Origin: Bacteroidales bacterium
Lineage (GTDB): Bacteria > Bacteroidota > Bacteroidia > Bacteroidales > JAADJA01
Assembly (NCBI GenBank): GCA_020052415.1
Contig: JAGVPB010000002.1
Location: forward strand, 1-64,000
Reading direction: 5' to 3'
Length of the DNA: 64,000 nt
The notes beneath the pieces were generated by a model. That model was not told the DNA's origin and did not search any database. It was given only the letters and a program-made list of their open reading frames with translations. Shown one piece after another: positions 39,046-49,348 of the stretch (the stretch's first letter is position 1; every line of letters starts with the position of its first letter). The translations under genes and the position numbers were made by a program.

Positions 39046-39738
39046 TTATTTAGCTTGGGTAGAACTTTCAGTTCCAAACATTTCAAAAGGTCCTACACTG
39101 AAATTATCGTTAAAAAAATACATTATAAGAATTAAGTAAGCAATAAATCCCAGAATGATAAGCATCTGCGCACCGGATGTTTTTTGAATATCATGTTTTG
39201 ATTTTGAATCGCAAACTTCGCCTGGGCAGTATTGAGTCTTTTCTCCATAAAATATTGAATAAAATATACATCCTAAACAAATGCCAAACGCTGTTTCAAA
39301 GAATAAGAATATAAGGCAGACCAGACAGATAATGCCTGTTATGGGGCTGTATGAATTTACTACCACCATAAGAGTGAACATAGTAGTTGCCAAAACTACA
39401 CCAATCAGCCAGGCAAACCTTTTTTGTTTAGCCCCAACATATTCTGGGGCTTGATTCCGGACAATCAGTCGACCGATTATTAAAGAAGGAGAAAATTTAG
39501 TATTAACAAAAACACGTACAACTATATCTGTCAGGAATATTGTAACCGCATACTTTATCATTAAAAAATCCCCCTTAAGAATTGCTACCAATACAGATAT
39601 AAACATAATTAAAAACAGTAATCCCGCTGTTGCTCTTATTTCCCGTTCATTTAAAACCGGGGTATTAAATCCTGCAACATCTTCACCGAATTTTATAATT
39701 TCATTTCCCTTTTTTATAAGTCTGACCTTTCTATTCAT
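39046..39738 (-). CDS. DUF4395-like integral membrane protein
   Basis: NEREIRATAGLLFLIMF; FETAFGICLGCIFYSIFYG; CPGEVC. Confidence 0.8.
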   Translation of the reverse strand: MNRKVRLIKKGNEIIKFGEDVAGFNTPVLNEREIRATAGLLFLIMFISVLVAILKGDFLMIKYAVTIFLTDIVVRVFVNTKFSPSLIIGRLIVRNQAPEYVGAKQKRFAWLIGVVLATTMFTLMVVVNSYSPITGIICLVCLIFLFFETAFGICLGCIFYSIFYGEKTQYCPGEVCDSKSKHDIQKTSGAQMLIILGFIAYLILIMYFFNDNFSVGPFEMFGTESSTQAK

Positions 39739-40059
39739 GATGCAGTTTTAATTTGAAATGTAATTTAATTTGAAGTTATTTTATTAATTCCTGGGACTAG
39801 TTCCAAGTAATTATCGGGCAATTATAAATAAAAAATCAGAGCTTAAAAGCTTGTGGCGATAGACAACAGGTTAAAGTATACTAACATCATATTTAAGTCA
39901 ATAAAGAATTTGAACAGTTAAATAATTAAGAGGTAGTTTTGATGATGGCAATGCATTTAATTTTTAGGATTGACTTTTTGGCGTTCTTTGTGTGCCTCAA
40001 AAGACAATTACAGAGATTTTAAATTAGAGGGATAGATTAGCCTGATATTATTTCACAAA

Positions 40060-41151
40060 TTGATTAGTAAGATGAGCATATCATTCAATAAAGAGCGATT
40101 TAAGTTTTACCTATGGGTAGGCGCCGTTTGGTTATTGTTGTGGATCTTTAATAGTTTCACAAATCATTCCGAAGTATTTGCTCAACAATCATTGAATGAA
40201 ATCTGGCGGGTTTTCTATATTGTTGTTACTAACTTCATTTTCTATGAGTATAGCCTCCCTTTTATATTAAAGAAAAGGTCAAATATTCTTTCCAATACCC
40301 TAATCGGAATTTTCCTTATAGCGCTACAACTGATATTAGTTTCCCTGGGCTTGTATGCCTGGAAATCTCTTGGACTACAGTTACATTTTTATACATCTTT
40401 AAGGCAAGTTACCTTAAATCCTGGTGGAGCCTACGATTATATTATGGAGGAAGTCTTTTATCAAGCCCAGGGCGGCATTACTTCACTTTTCTTTTTTGGG
40501 CTTGCAAAACTTTTTTATGACAATTTCAAATTAAGGCAAACTACGCAGCAACTGCGTCTTGAAAAGCAGGAAGCAGAATTGAACTATCTCAAGTCACAAA
40601 CGAATCCGCATTTTTTATTTAATACATTAAATAATATTTATTCGTTGGCAAGGGATAAATCCGACCTTGCTCCTGAATCAATTTTACGTCTTTCTAAAAT
40701 CCTGCGATTCATGCTCTACGAAACCAGTGGAGCGTTTATAAGTGTTGAACAGGAATTGGAAATTATCCGCAACTATATTGCCCTTGAAAAATTACGTTAC
40801 GATGATTCTTTACATGTCAATTTTAACTTTGACATTGAAGATATGAAACAAACCTTACCGCCACTGTTGCTGATCCCATTAGTTGAGAACGCGTTCAAAC
40901 ATGGCGTTTCTGAAACAAGGAATCAGCCATTTATTGATATTCGGCTTTCAATTAATCAAGGGAAGTTAGAGTTTGTTGTAAAAAATTCTATCGAAGCATT
41001 TCCCGGAGAAATGATTGTAAAAGAAAATATTGGTCTTTCTAATCTGAAACGCCAACTGGAATTGCTTTATACAGATTACAATTTATCTGTTCAGCAAGGC
41101 GAATCTCTGTTCACTGCGAATTTGAAAATTAATCTTTCAAGCCATGTCTAA
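40060..41151 (+). CDS. LytS/YehU-type sensor histidine kinase
   Basis: AELNYLKSQTNPHFLFNTLNNIYSLA (His_kinase domain); LPPLLLIPLVENAFKHG. Confidence 0.94.
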   Translation: MISKMSISFNKERFKFYLWVGAVWLLLWIFNSFTNHSEVFAQQSLNEIWRVFYIVVTNFIFYEYSLPFILKKRSNILSNTLIGIFLIALQLILVSLGLYAWKSLGLQLHFYTSLRQVTLNPGGAYDYIMEEVFYQAQGGITSLFFFGLAKLFYDNFKLRQTTQQLRLEKQEAELNYLKSQTNPHFLFNTLNNIYSLARDKSDLAPESILRLSKILRFMLYETSGAFISVEQELEIIRNYIALEKLRYDDSLHVNFNFDIEDMKQTLPPLLLIPLVENAFKHGVSETRNQPFIDIRLSINQGKLEFVVKNSIEAFPGEMIVKENIGLSNLKRQLELLYTDYNLSVQQGESLFTANLKINLSSHV

Positions 41152-41836
41152 AATAAAGTGCATTATAATAGAAGATGAGCCATTAGCAGTAAAAGTTTTA
41201 TCAGATTATATCCTGCAAGTGCCGTTTCTGGAATTACAGGAAATTTTTAAAGATGCTATTCAGGCCTCTGACTATCTGCGGGACAACCATACCGACCTGA
41301 TTTTTTTAGATATTCATCTGCCAAAATTAAAAGGAATGGCATTTTTAAAAACGCTTACCCATTCTCCAGCAGTGATTATTACAACCGCTTACCATCAGTA
41401 CGCAGTGGAGGGATTTAATCTTAACGTTACAGATTACTTGTTAAAACCATTTGGTTTTGAGCGTTTTTTAATGGCAGTTACTAAGGTAAAAGCAGCAGGA
41501 ATCGAAAATCAAAAATCAAATGAAAGCCAGGAGATCAAAGATTTTATATTTCTTAATGTGCATAAAAAGAAGGTAAAAATCTTATTCACAGAGATTGTTT
41601 ATATCGAGAGCCAACGGGAATACGTCAAAATCGTCACAACAAAAAATGAATACATTTCGAAAATAAGCACACATGAAATTGAGAGTCTTTTACCTTCAAA
41701 TCTTTTCAAACGGATTCACAGATCTTTTATAGTTTCGATTAACAAGATAGAATCATTTACAGCAGAAATAGTTGAGGTTAATGGAGTATCTATTCCCATT
41801 GGCAGGGATTACCGGTCTATTTTTACAGGTTTTTAA
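41144..41836 (+). CDS. LytTR-family response regulator
   Basis: IIEDEPLAVKVLSDYI; DLIFLDIHLPKLKG; C-terminal LytTR EIVYIESQREYVKIVTTKNEYI...FKRIHRSFIVSINKIESF; overlaps the kinase by 8 nt. Confidence 0.95.
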   Translation: MSKIKCIIIEDEPLAVKVLSDYILQVPFLELQEIFKDAIQASDYLRDNHTDLIFLDIHLPKLKGMAFLKTLTHSPAVIITTAYHQYAVEGFNLNVTDYLLKPFGFERFLMAVTKVKAAGIENQKSNESQEIKDFIFLNVHKKKVKILFTEIVYIESQREYVKIVTTKNEYISKISTHEIESLLPSNLFKRIHRSFIVSINKIESFTAEIVEVNGVSIPIGRDYRSIFTGF

Positions 41837-41863
41837 AATCTTCATTTCTGATAGCATTTTTAC

Positions 41864-42225
41864 TCAGTCCTCGATTGCTTCAATACCAAGCTGCTTAAGT
41901 CGCTCAAGGTTTTCTTTCATGACTTTGAGCTGTTCCTGAGAGTGTCCCTGCCAATCTGTGACCTCGTCAGAGACCCGAAGCGGATTCCGGGAGCGGTATG
42001 ACTTTGTTGAATTACCAGGCAACCTTTTGTCCATCAAATTGGGGTCATTTTCAATCGGGCCAGTCGGCTCTACTATATAAATTCTGCCGGGTCCTTCGCC
42101 CAGGGCAAGTTCGGCTCCCCAAACAGCAGTATCCAGGGTGGCGGTTAAATAGACATAGGACGCCTTTTTCTCTTACTGAAGTTTGAATTAAATCCGGGTT
42201 CAATGAGGTCTCCCGGCTTATCATT
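41864..42225 (-). pseudogene. arr: 5'-truncated rifampin ADP-ribosyltransferase (Arr) remnant
   Basis: Hand translation: NDKPGDLIEPGFNSNFSKRKKASYVYLTATLDTAVWGAELALGEGPGRIYIVEPTGPIENDPNLMDKRLPGNSTKSYRSRNPLRVSDEVTDWQGHSQEQLKVMKENLERLKQLGIEAIED*. The expected YxHGTKA N-terminus is missing. Not in the ORF track. Confidence 0.88.
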
Positions 42226-42534
42226 TCAAAAGTCAAGGCTTAGCTTTAGATGTCCACCCAATCCCTCTCTTACAATTCTCATCAGAGTTGTCAGGCGGAT
42301 ATCACTTGCGTCATTCTCGATCCTCGAAATATAATTCTTTGTTGTCCCAGTTTTCTCAGCGAGTTCAGATTGTGTCATATTTCTTTGTTTACGGGCTTCC
42401 TGAATCAGCACTCCAATTTTAAATGCTTCAAACTCCTCTTCGTATTTGTCACGGGAAGGAGTCCCTTTTTTCCCATATTTTTTGTCTAAGTGGTCGTCCC
42501 ACGAGACAAAATTATTTTTTTCGTCTTTCTTCAT
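42226..42534 (-). CDS. XRE-family antitoxin (HigA-like)
   Basis: IGVLIQEARKQRNMTQSELAEKTGTTKNYISRIENDASDIRLTTLMRIV HTH. Confidence 0.92.
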   Translation of the reverse strand: MKKDEKNNFVSWDDHLDKKYGKKGTPSRDKYEEEFEAFKIGVLIQEARKQRNMTQSELAEKTGTTKNYISRIENDASDIRLTTLMRIVREGLGGHLKLSLDF

Positions 42535-42865
42535 AGTATCTTTGTTTTAACAGTTTTGCTCTTTCAATTTCATTCTTTGGTGCCTTGTCAGTCTTTTTTT
42601 GAAATCCGTTGATCAGAATTACAAGATTTCCCTCGTCGAAAAAACAGAATATCCTGTATATATTACTTCCAACTTTTACACGGATCTCATATAGTCCAAA
42701 CTCTCCCTCTATATGTTTGAAGTACTTCTCAGGAATGATCCTCAGTGTTCTTACAAGTCCGATTACCCAGTCAATTTTGTCTTGTACTTTCCTTTTCTGG
42801 GCATTATAAAAATTCCAAAATTCAGTCCCGTAAACAATGATCTCTCTTTTGAAAACTTCGTTCAT
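42512..42865 (-). CDS. RelE/HigB-like toxin (phage-derived Gp49-like family)
   Basis: FGLYEIRVKVGSNIYRIFCFFDEGNLVILINGFQKKTDKAPKNEIERAKLLKQRYYEE; overlaps the antitoxin gene. Confidence 0.92.
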   Translation of the reverse strand: MNEVFKREIIVYGTEFWNFYNAQKRKVQDKIDWVIGLVRTLRIIPEKYFKHIEGEFGLYEIRVKVGSNIYRIFCFFDEGNLVILINGFQKKTDKAPKNEIERAKLLKQRYYEERRKK

Positions 42866-43113
42866 TTTGCAAAGTTACCTAAATGGACAACACGAGTTAA
42901 GTTTTTACAATTATTCTTCACGCCTTGCTTTTCCCAGGCATTACCTTCAACTTCTTAGTGTTTTATCCGCCCTCTCCCCAAGCCAGAGGTCCAAAGGCAG
43001 GAAGGAAGTTTGAATTAAGATAAATGTGATTAAAAATAATCAAAGGGTGATTAAATTTTTTGAAATTTCCTTTGGCCGGATAAATAAATATCTTTGTGCA
43101 AAACAAGCCTTTT

Positions 43114-43830
43114 ATGACAAAGTTGAGTGTAAACATCAATAAAATTGCTACCATCCGCAATGCGAGAGGAGGTAATATGCCGGATGTGCTGCAGGCGGCA
43201 AAGGATTGTGAACGGTTCGGCGCCCAGGGTGTGACGGTTCATCCCAGGCCGGATGAACGGCATATCCGCTACCAGGACGTACGTGACATCAGGCCGGTGA
43301 TAACCACCGAATTCAATATCGAGGGCTATCCTTCAGAAAGCTTTATCAGCCTCGTTCTTGAAGTTAAACCCCACCAGGTCACGTTGGTACCCGATCCGCC
43401 CGGAGTTCTTACTTCAAATGCCGGATGGGATACGATAAAAAACGAAACTTTCCTGAAAGAGGTCATTGCATTATTCAGGAAAAACAACATCAGGACTTCC
43501 ATTTTCATTGATGCCAACCCGGAAATGATACGGAATGCGGCAAAGACAGGCACCGACAGGGTGGAGCTTTATACCGAGAGCTATGCAAAAAACTATCCTG
43601 TCAATAAGGAAGATGCGATCGGGCCGTTCATTGTTGCAGCTAAAATTGCAAGTGAAGTGGGATTGGGATTGAATGCCGGCCACGATCTCGACCTGAACAA
43701 CCTGAAATATTTTGCACAAAATATTCCCGGAATACTGGAAGTTTCAATTGGCCACGCCCTGATTTCGGATGCACTGTATTTCGGACTTGAAAATGCCATT
43801 CAGCTATACCTGAGGCAACTCAGGGTCTGA
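43114..43830 (+). CDS. pdxJ: Pyridoxine 5'-phosphate synthase
   Basis: [74 protein letters not shown] at 43114 preferred over the GTG at 43096, which overlaps TATCTTTG. Confidence 0.96.
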   Translation: MTKLSVNINKIATIRNARGGNMPDVLQAAKDCERFGAQGVTVHPRPDERHIRYQDVRDIRPVITTEFNIEGYPSESFISLVLEVKPHQVTLVPDPPGVLTSNAGWDTIKNETFLKEVIALFRKNNIRTSIFIDANPEMIRNAAKTGTDRVELYTESYAKNYPVNKEDAIGPFIVAAKIASEVGLGLNAGHDLDLNNLKYFAQNIPGILEVSIGHALISDALYFGLENAIQLYLRQLRV

Positions 43831-45090
43831 TGGCTTAGGATGCGCAAGCAGGTTTGAAAACAACAACGCATTAAAGAAAGCATAAAATACAACCCCTGCC
43901 TGGCGTTCAAGCATGGATTCGACAAGGAGGTTAAAGGAAAACAATAAAATAAAGATCGTATAAAGAAAATTCCTTTTTCGGAAAGTATAAATCACAGGTA
44001 AAAAAAGACTCCCAACCAAGACTATAAACCCGGTTATTCCTATGGCTAAAGCCGTCTGCAGATACTGATTGTGGGAATTCAAATGATCGGCATGTGCCAT
44101 GGTAATATTTTTTTCTTCATATTTTGTTTGCAATGCGGCCTTCACATCGCCTGTCCCGACCCCGAAAACCGGATGCAGGCGGATGATTTCAAGCGCCGAT
44201 TTCCATATCAGTATGCGTATTTCGGAACTATTGTCTGCCTGTTTAGTACTATTACCCTGGGTTTCCAGAACTTTCCCGGCTTCGATGAACCGGGAATATG
44301 TTTGCGGAGACAGAAGATTCATTACTATAAAAGAAGCCAATAACAATGTGATCAAAATCGCCGGGTTTATTTTTTTTTGGAATTTTGAAAAGATCACCAA
44401 TAAAAGCGCAAGTAAATAAGCCAGCGCCAAACCGATAATACTTGCCTTTGAACTCAGAAGTACGATCATACCCTGAAAAAGGATAATCACCATGATAATG
44501 ACGGTTCTTTTAAAAGCATTAAGGTTGTTGTCCATAATTAGCTTATGGATAAGGATAATGATGGCAAAACCGAAGTACATCGCAATGTAACTTGGGTGAT
44601 GCATCATTGAAAGATTGGAATAATAGAATTCCCTGATATCGAAGCTATGGAAATAACGGTAAATCGCGGCATTTACCAAAAGTAATGCACTTATAATGCA
44701 ACCGGTAATATAAGCTTGAAAGATTTTTTCAGAAAATTTGGCATTGAATGATTCGAAGTTTATTGTCGAAAAAAGAAGCGGAAAAAACAAGAGTGATAAT
44801 TTTACCTCCAGGTCGAATAAAGCGCCTGATTGCCCGGTTAGCTGTGTTGAGTAAAATGTACCAATGATGTACAATATGAATAATGACGAAAATGCAAGTA
44901 TGAATTTGTTTTTAACAGAATTCCTGATCCGGCTTAATTTTTCAGAAAAGTTCATCTCCATCAACCAGTTTAATCCAACCAGCGCAATTACCGGAGGAAC
45001 CAGCTTGTCGTGAAGAGGCAAAACAAAGGCAATCGCCGGTAGCAGGAAATAATAAATCTTTTCTGATGTTGAAGGTTTAATCAATGGCAT
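43804..45090 (-). CDS. O-antigen ligase-like (Wzy/WaaL) membrane protein
   Basis: About 10-12 TMs; [15 protein letters not shown]... [27 protein letters not shown]. Confidence 0.88.
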   Translation of the reverse strand: MPLIKPSTSEKIYYFLLPAIAFVLPLHDKLVPPVIALVGLNWLMEMNFSEKLSRIRNSVKNKFILAFSSLFILYIIGTFYSTQLTGQSGALFDLEVKLSLLFFPLLFSTINFESFNAKFSEKIFQAYITGCIISALLLVNAAIYRYFHSFDIREFYYSNLSMMHHPSYIAMYFGFAIIILIHKLIMDNNLNAFKRTVIIMVIILFQGMIVLLSSKASIIGLALAYLLALLLVIFSKFQKKINPAILITLLLASFIVMNLLSPQTYSRFIEAGKVLETQGNSTKQADNSSEIRILIWKSALEIIRLHPVFGVGTGDVKAALQTKYEEKNITMAHADHLNSHNQYLQTALAIGITGFIVLVGSLFLPVIYTFRKRNFLYTIFILLFSFNLLVESMLERQAGVVFYAFFNALLFSNLLAHPKPSDPELPQV

Positions 45091-45118
45091 TTATACAAAT
45101 GATTTTAGAATATAATTT

Positions 45119-46258
45119 TCAGATCAATTCATTGATATTGTCTTTTAAAAAAGCAATTACTTTTTGGGGATCATCCGCTTCCGTGGGCAAGTTTTCAATA
45201 TGTTGCGACAGGTACAGGGCATTCGGAACCGATCCGGCAACCAAATCCCATTGTTCCCAATCCTTTTTAACCGGGTATAATGGAGAGCAAAACCAATCCC
45301 CAAGTTCAATTTTTGATTTTATTGCAAGTTCATCGAAAAGCTGGCGATCCTTCACCAATACCGGATATTTTAAGAATGCATGATCGGGGTGCAATTCAGG
45401 TGACACATGATATTTATGGTTCTCCAAAAGGAATCGGGTGAACAATCCGGCATTAGACTTTCTCTTTTTCAATAACTGATCAAATGTTTTCAGATTTTTA
45501 ATACCCTTATTAATCTGAATTTTTGAAATTCCTTTAAAGTAAGAACCAGGCATTACGACCGAATTCAGCTCAATTCCCTGGCTCGATCCAATCACCAGGT
45601 TGTGTTTGCTTAAAATGCGGTACAATGATCTTAATTTCCAGTAATTCGAAGAATTTACAAGATAGTCCTTCGAAAAAAGCAGTGCGGATAACATAAGGTG
45701 CTCCCGGAAGCCGGGTTTTATTAAATCCTGGTTTATCTTCATCAAATCAGGGATGATCGCCTTGTTATTTACCTGGGCAAAACCGCCGATACCTGTTGAA
45801 AACGGTTTATTCCATTGCGTCGAATAAAAAGCTGCATCGCAATAGGAGCCATTTGGCCTGCCTTTAAAACTTCCACCAAATCCATGCGTGCAATCTTCAA
45901 TAGTATAAATATTCCCCAATTTCGCAAAATCTGAAATTACATCTACCTGTGAAGATAGCCCAAAAGTGTTCTGAACGAGTATAACCCTGGTTTTTGAAGT
46001 TACGGCGAGCTTATAACTTTCAAACGATGGATTCATCGTTTTATGTTCAACATCAATATAAACCGGCTTAGCGCCCAAATATTTGATCGCATTTGCAACT
46101 ACCACACACGTGAATCCCGGCATGACAATCTCATCCCCTTTACCGATTCCCATACTTTTTAAAAGCGCATAAAGAGCAACTCTTCCTTTCCAATAATAAA
46201 AAATGTCAGGATTCTTTAATATTCCTGTTAACAGTTCCCTGTAATAAGTTTCAGACAT
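45119..46258 (-). CDS. DegT/DnrJ/EryC1/StrS-family aminotransferase
   Basis: GDEIVMPGFTCVVVANAIKYLGAKPVYIDVE; EDCTHGFGG; STQWNKPFSTGIGGF. ORF extends to 46279. Confidence 0.88.
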   Translation of the reverse strand: MSETYYRELLTGILKNPDIFYYWKGRVALYALLKSMGIGKGDEIVMPGFTCVVVANAIKYLGAKPVYIDVEHKTMNPSFESYKLAVTSKTRVILVQNTFGLSSQVDVISDFAKLGNIYTIEDCTHGFGGSFKGRPNGSYCDAAFYSTQWNKPFSTGIGGFAQVNNKAIIPDLMKINQDLIKPGFREHLMLSALLFSKDYLVNSSNYWKLRSLYRILSKHNLVIGSSQGIELNSVVMPGSYFKGISKIQINKGIKNLKTFDQLLKKRKSNAGLFTRFLLENHKYHVSPELHPDHAFLKYPVLVKDRQLFDELAIKSKIELGDWFCSPLYPVKKDWEQWDLVAGSVPNALYLSQHIENLPTEADDPQKVIAFLKDNINELI

Positions 46259-47309
46259 GATGTGAAAATAATTTATCAATTCTTAATAATCCAATTAAGG
46301 ATCCAAAACCATAGGAAAAATGTAATACATAAAATCCCCGGACAAGGTAAGTCAAGCCCGAATCTTTGCTTTTTAGCTTTAATGAAACCATCAAAATAAA
46401 AATATTATACAAAGCAAATGTTAATATAGGAATCAACATAAAATAACCTGATAGTGAAACCAGAAAAAACGGTATGATCAACGACAGCAGAAACAATAAC
46501 GGAACAAAATGCCTTAAACTCAGGGAAGAAAACTTTTTGGTAATGTACACGGTTAGAATATTCCAATAACCATTGCGGAAATTATTCAGAGCCAGATCAG
46601 TAAATGTTTCCCTGGCATAATAATTACAGGTAACTCCTGAAACCAGGAAAATTTTTCTTTTCGCTTTGAGAATTCTTTTTGAAAGTTCGATATCATGGTT
46701 CCTTACCAGTTTTTCATTATACAAACCGCTTACTTTAAAAACTTCCTTTTTATAAATTCCAAAGGGCACCGTATCAACTATTTGGTGGCTTCCTGCACCA
46801 ATTCTGAACATGGAGTTTCCAACACCAAAACGGTTCGAGAGTATTTTTACAATTGATAATGCTTTTGGGGTCGGATTTTTGGCAATTGTATTTAAAGTTC
46901 CGCCGGTAACATCAGCATCAAGTTCGTAAAGTTTGCCAACAAGTTCAGGAATGTAGTTCGCAGGAAATGAGGAATGAGCGCTGGCAATCATGATCAGTTC
47001 ACCGGAGGAATTTTGAATGCCAAGGTTCAAAGCTGATGGAGTAATTTTTTTGGGATTATCTATTAATCTGATCTCGGGATGATCTTTGGCAATTTCCGAT
47101 AAAATTTCACGTGTTCCGTCGCTGCTCATCCCATCAATTACAATTATTTCAATTTTTCCGGGAGGATAGGATGAATTTAAAAGTGATTCGAGACAATCTG
47201 AAATATATTTGACCTCATTCTGACAAGGCACAATAACCGAAACAACCGGTGGACCCGTTTCCACCGTCAGGTTCGTGGCATAGTCATCTTTTATGTTCTG
47301 TTTGTTCAT
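46251..47309 (-). CDS. Glycosyltransferase family 2
   Basis: VSVIVPCQNEVKYISDCLESLLNSSYPPGKIEIIVIDGMSSDGT; C-terminal TMs. Confidence 0.92.
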   Translation of the reverse strand: MNKQNIKDDYATNLTVETGPPVVSVIVPCQNEVKYISDCLESLLNSSYPPGKIEIIVIDGMSSDGTREILSEIAKDHPEIRLIDNPKKITPSALNLGIQNSSGELIMIASAHSSFPANYIPELVGKLYELDADVTGGTLNTIAKNPTPKALSIVKILSNRFGVGNSMFRIGAGSHQIVDTVPFGIYKKEVFKVSGLYNEKLVRNHDIELSKRILKAKRKIFLVSGVTCNYYARETFTDLALNNFRNGYWNILTVYITKKFSSLSLRHFVPLLFLLSLIIPFFLVSLSGYFMLIPILTFALYNIFILMVSLKLKSKDSGLTYLVRGFYVLHFSYGFGSLIGLLRIDKLFSHHV

Positions 47310-47346
47310 TGTTTATATAGCAATTTCAACACTTGTCATGATTTTT

Positions 47347-48483
47347 TCATGAGGATAATTTGCCGGGTAATACTTTTTGATACAATTCTACCATTTTTTT
47401 CACATTATCATCCCAATTGAAGTTTGCCTGAACCTTGTTTCTGCCATTCATTCCCAATTCGAATTGCAGCTTTTTATCCAAGATCAATTTTTCAAATGCC
47501 TCTGCAGCTTCCGATTCATTAGCAGGTTGAACAATCAAACCAGTAACATTATTTTCAACAATTTCGGGCAATCCTCCTGCTTTACTTACCACAACCGGTT
47601 TACCACATGCGGATGCTTCCAGCACTGCAACGCCGAAACTTTCGCTCAGTGAAAGTGCTGCAAAAATGGTGATCATATTGTGATAATCGGGTAAGTCTTC
47701 AAATTTAATCCTGCCGGTAAATACAACGCTTGATCCTAAATTTAAATCATTTGCCAGAGCTTTCAACTGCCCTTCTTTCGAACCACTTCCGGCAATGAGC
47801 AATCTGAGAGGTAGCTCGGGATATTTTAACCTTAAAATATTAAAAGCCTTTATGAGATAATCAATTCCATAAACAGTTTCCAGTGACTTAATCGTCCCTA
47901 TGACTATTTCATCTTTATCAAACAGGCTTTTTACCTCAAAGGGTTTAAATACATTCGTATCAATTCCAAAGGGTGTGATCTCTATGGAATTATTGGTATA
48001 TTTTTTTGTTTCAACAGCAAGCGCCACACTTGTAGCAAAGATATGACCCGCGTGTTTCAGATTGAACCGGAGTAATTTTTTGTGAAATGCTGATTTCAGG
48101 GGAAATTCATAAACATCGCTGCCCCAGACTGAAATAATCAATGGTTGAAATCGCGAAAGCACACCCAGTAAACCATAACTGCTTGCATAGTGTGCATGGA
48201 CAATATCAGGCTGAAATTGTTTGATTGTTTTTTTAAGCCGAAACAGGGCGGTAAGATACTGAAGTTTTAAAATATTACTGCTTGGTTTTTGAAACAGGTT
48301 TTTCGAAATGGTATTATAAACAACCCTAACATTTTTAACTTTCTCATAAAGGTTGCCTTCCTGATTGGAAAGCGAAAAAATACAAATTGTAAAACCCTGT
48401 TCTGACAAGGCGGCTGCCCACTTAAAAGTGTGATTACTATAAGCATCAGCAAGCAACAATATTTTACTGTTAATTTTCTGCAT
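47347..48483 (-). CDS. Glycosyltransferase family 4
   Basis: PDIVHAHYASSYGLLG; SVWGSDVYEFP; SLSESFGVAVLEASACGKPVVVSKAGGLPEIV. Confidence 0.93.
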   Translation of the reverse strand: MQKINSKILLLADAYSNHTFKWAAALSEQGFTICIFSLSNQEGNLYEKVKNVRVVYNTISKNLFQKPSSNILKLQYLTALFRLKKTIKQFQPDIVHAHYASSYGLLGVLSRFQPLIISVWGSDVYEFPLKSAFHKKLLRFNLKHAGHIFATSVALAVETKKYTNNSIEITPFGIDTNVFKPFEVKSLFDKDEIVIGTIKSLETVYGIDYLIKAFNILRLKYPELPLRLLIAGSGSKEGQLKALANDLNLGSSVVFTGRIKFEDLPDYHNMITIFAALSLSESFGVAVLEASACGKPVVVSKAGGLPEIVENNVTGLIVQPANESEAAEAFEKLILDKKLQFELGMNGRNKVQANFNWDDNVKKMVELYQKVLPGKLSS

Positions 48484-49348
48484 TTGCTTTACAAAAGGAT
48501 TTCACAATTGCTTTAATTGTGACAGGAAAAGAGCGGGGAAATTTAATTAACATATAAGCAAGTTGTATCGGACGGATTATAAAATATTGATAGGTCATAT
48601 TATACTTACTGTAAAATCGTCGTGTTGACCTTTCAATTAATATGGCCCGTTGTAAATTATTCCATATTTTACCGGTGGTTCCCTTACCGATATGGGTTAC
48701 ACTACAATCCATATAAACAACAGGGATTTTTTTTACTTGAGTTTGATAAAAAAGATCGAGATCTTCTGCATACATAAAATAATCCTCCGCCCAACCGCCA
48801 ATTGTCCTGTAAGATGTTCTATCAATTATAATGCTTGCACCTATATTCCAATGGCTGATATTCCGGCTGCCGATAAGAGCGTTAAAATAGTTACCTATAG
48901 TTGGAATGAGATGCTTCATTTTATGAACCGAACCGTCACTTTCAGTCAATCCGGTAACGAAAACCGCATTCCTGTTATCATCCAAAAGCTTTTCGTACCC
49001 TTTATTCAGTTCTGAATTTATGATCGTATCGGGATTCAGAAAATGAAGGTATTTCCCTTTGGCAAGTTCAGTTGCTTTATTGTTGGCTTTTGCAAAACCG
49101 ATATTCTCTGCCGATCGGATCAATTTTATCCTTTCATTATGATCGGATTTTTTCTCAGCTTTTAATATGGAATCATCCTCTGAATCATTATCAAAAACAA
49201 TTATTTCAAAATTAATACGTATCAGTTTAATTATGCTTTCAATACAATCAGCCAGTAACCCGTTAGAGTTATAATTTACAATAATGATGCTTATTTCCGG
49301 TTGAATGCCTTTATTCATTTTGGTCATTATCGGGTTTTTCAAGTTCAA
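48470..49348 (-). CDS. Glycosyltransferase family 2 (rhamnosyltransferase-like)
   Basis: EISIIIVNYNSNGLLADCIESI; ENIGFAKANN; LNPDT; DYFMYAEDLDLFYQ. Confidence 0.93.
   Translation of the reverse strand: MNLKNPIMTKMNKGIQPEISIIIVNYNSNGLLADCIESIIKLIRINFEIIVFDNDSEDDSILKAEKKSDHNERIKLIRSAENIGFAKANNKATELAKGKYLHFLNPDTIINSELNKGYEKLLDDNRNAVFVTGLTESDGSVHKMKHLIPTIGNYFNALIGSRNISHWNIGASIIIDRTSYRTIGGWAEDYFMYAEDLDLFYQTQVKKIPVVYMDCSVTHIGKGTTGKIWNNLQRAILIERSTRRFYSKYNMTYQYFIIRPIQLAYMLIKFPRSFPVTIKAIVKSFCKANAEN

Noticed and set aside
42051-42236. 61-aa minus-strand ORF MTFEMISRETSLNPD...
   Set aside because: It is an out-of-frame reading of the arr remnant; the frame ending at 41864 carries the recognisable protein.
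32850-42900. Prophage or integrative element spanning the accessory region
   Set aside because: No integrase, transposase, phage structural gene, att-like repeat pair or flanking tRNA was found; only accessory gene content supports it.
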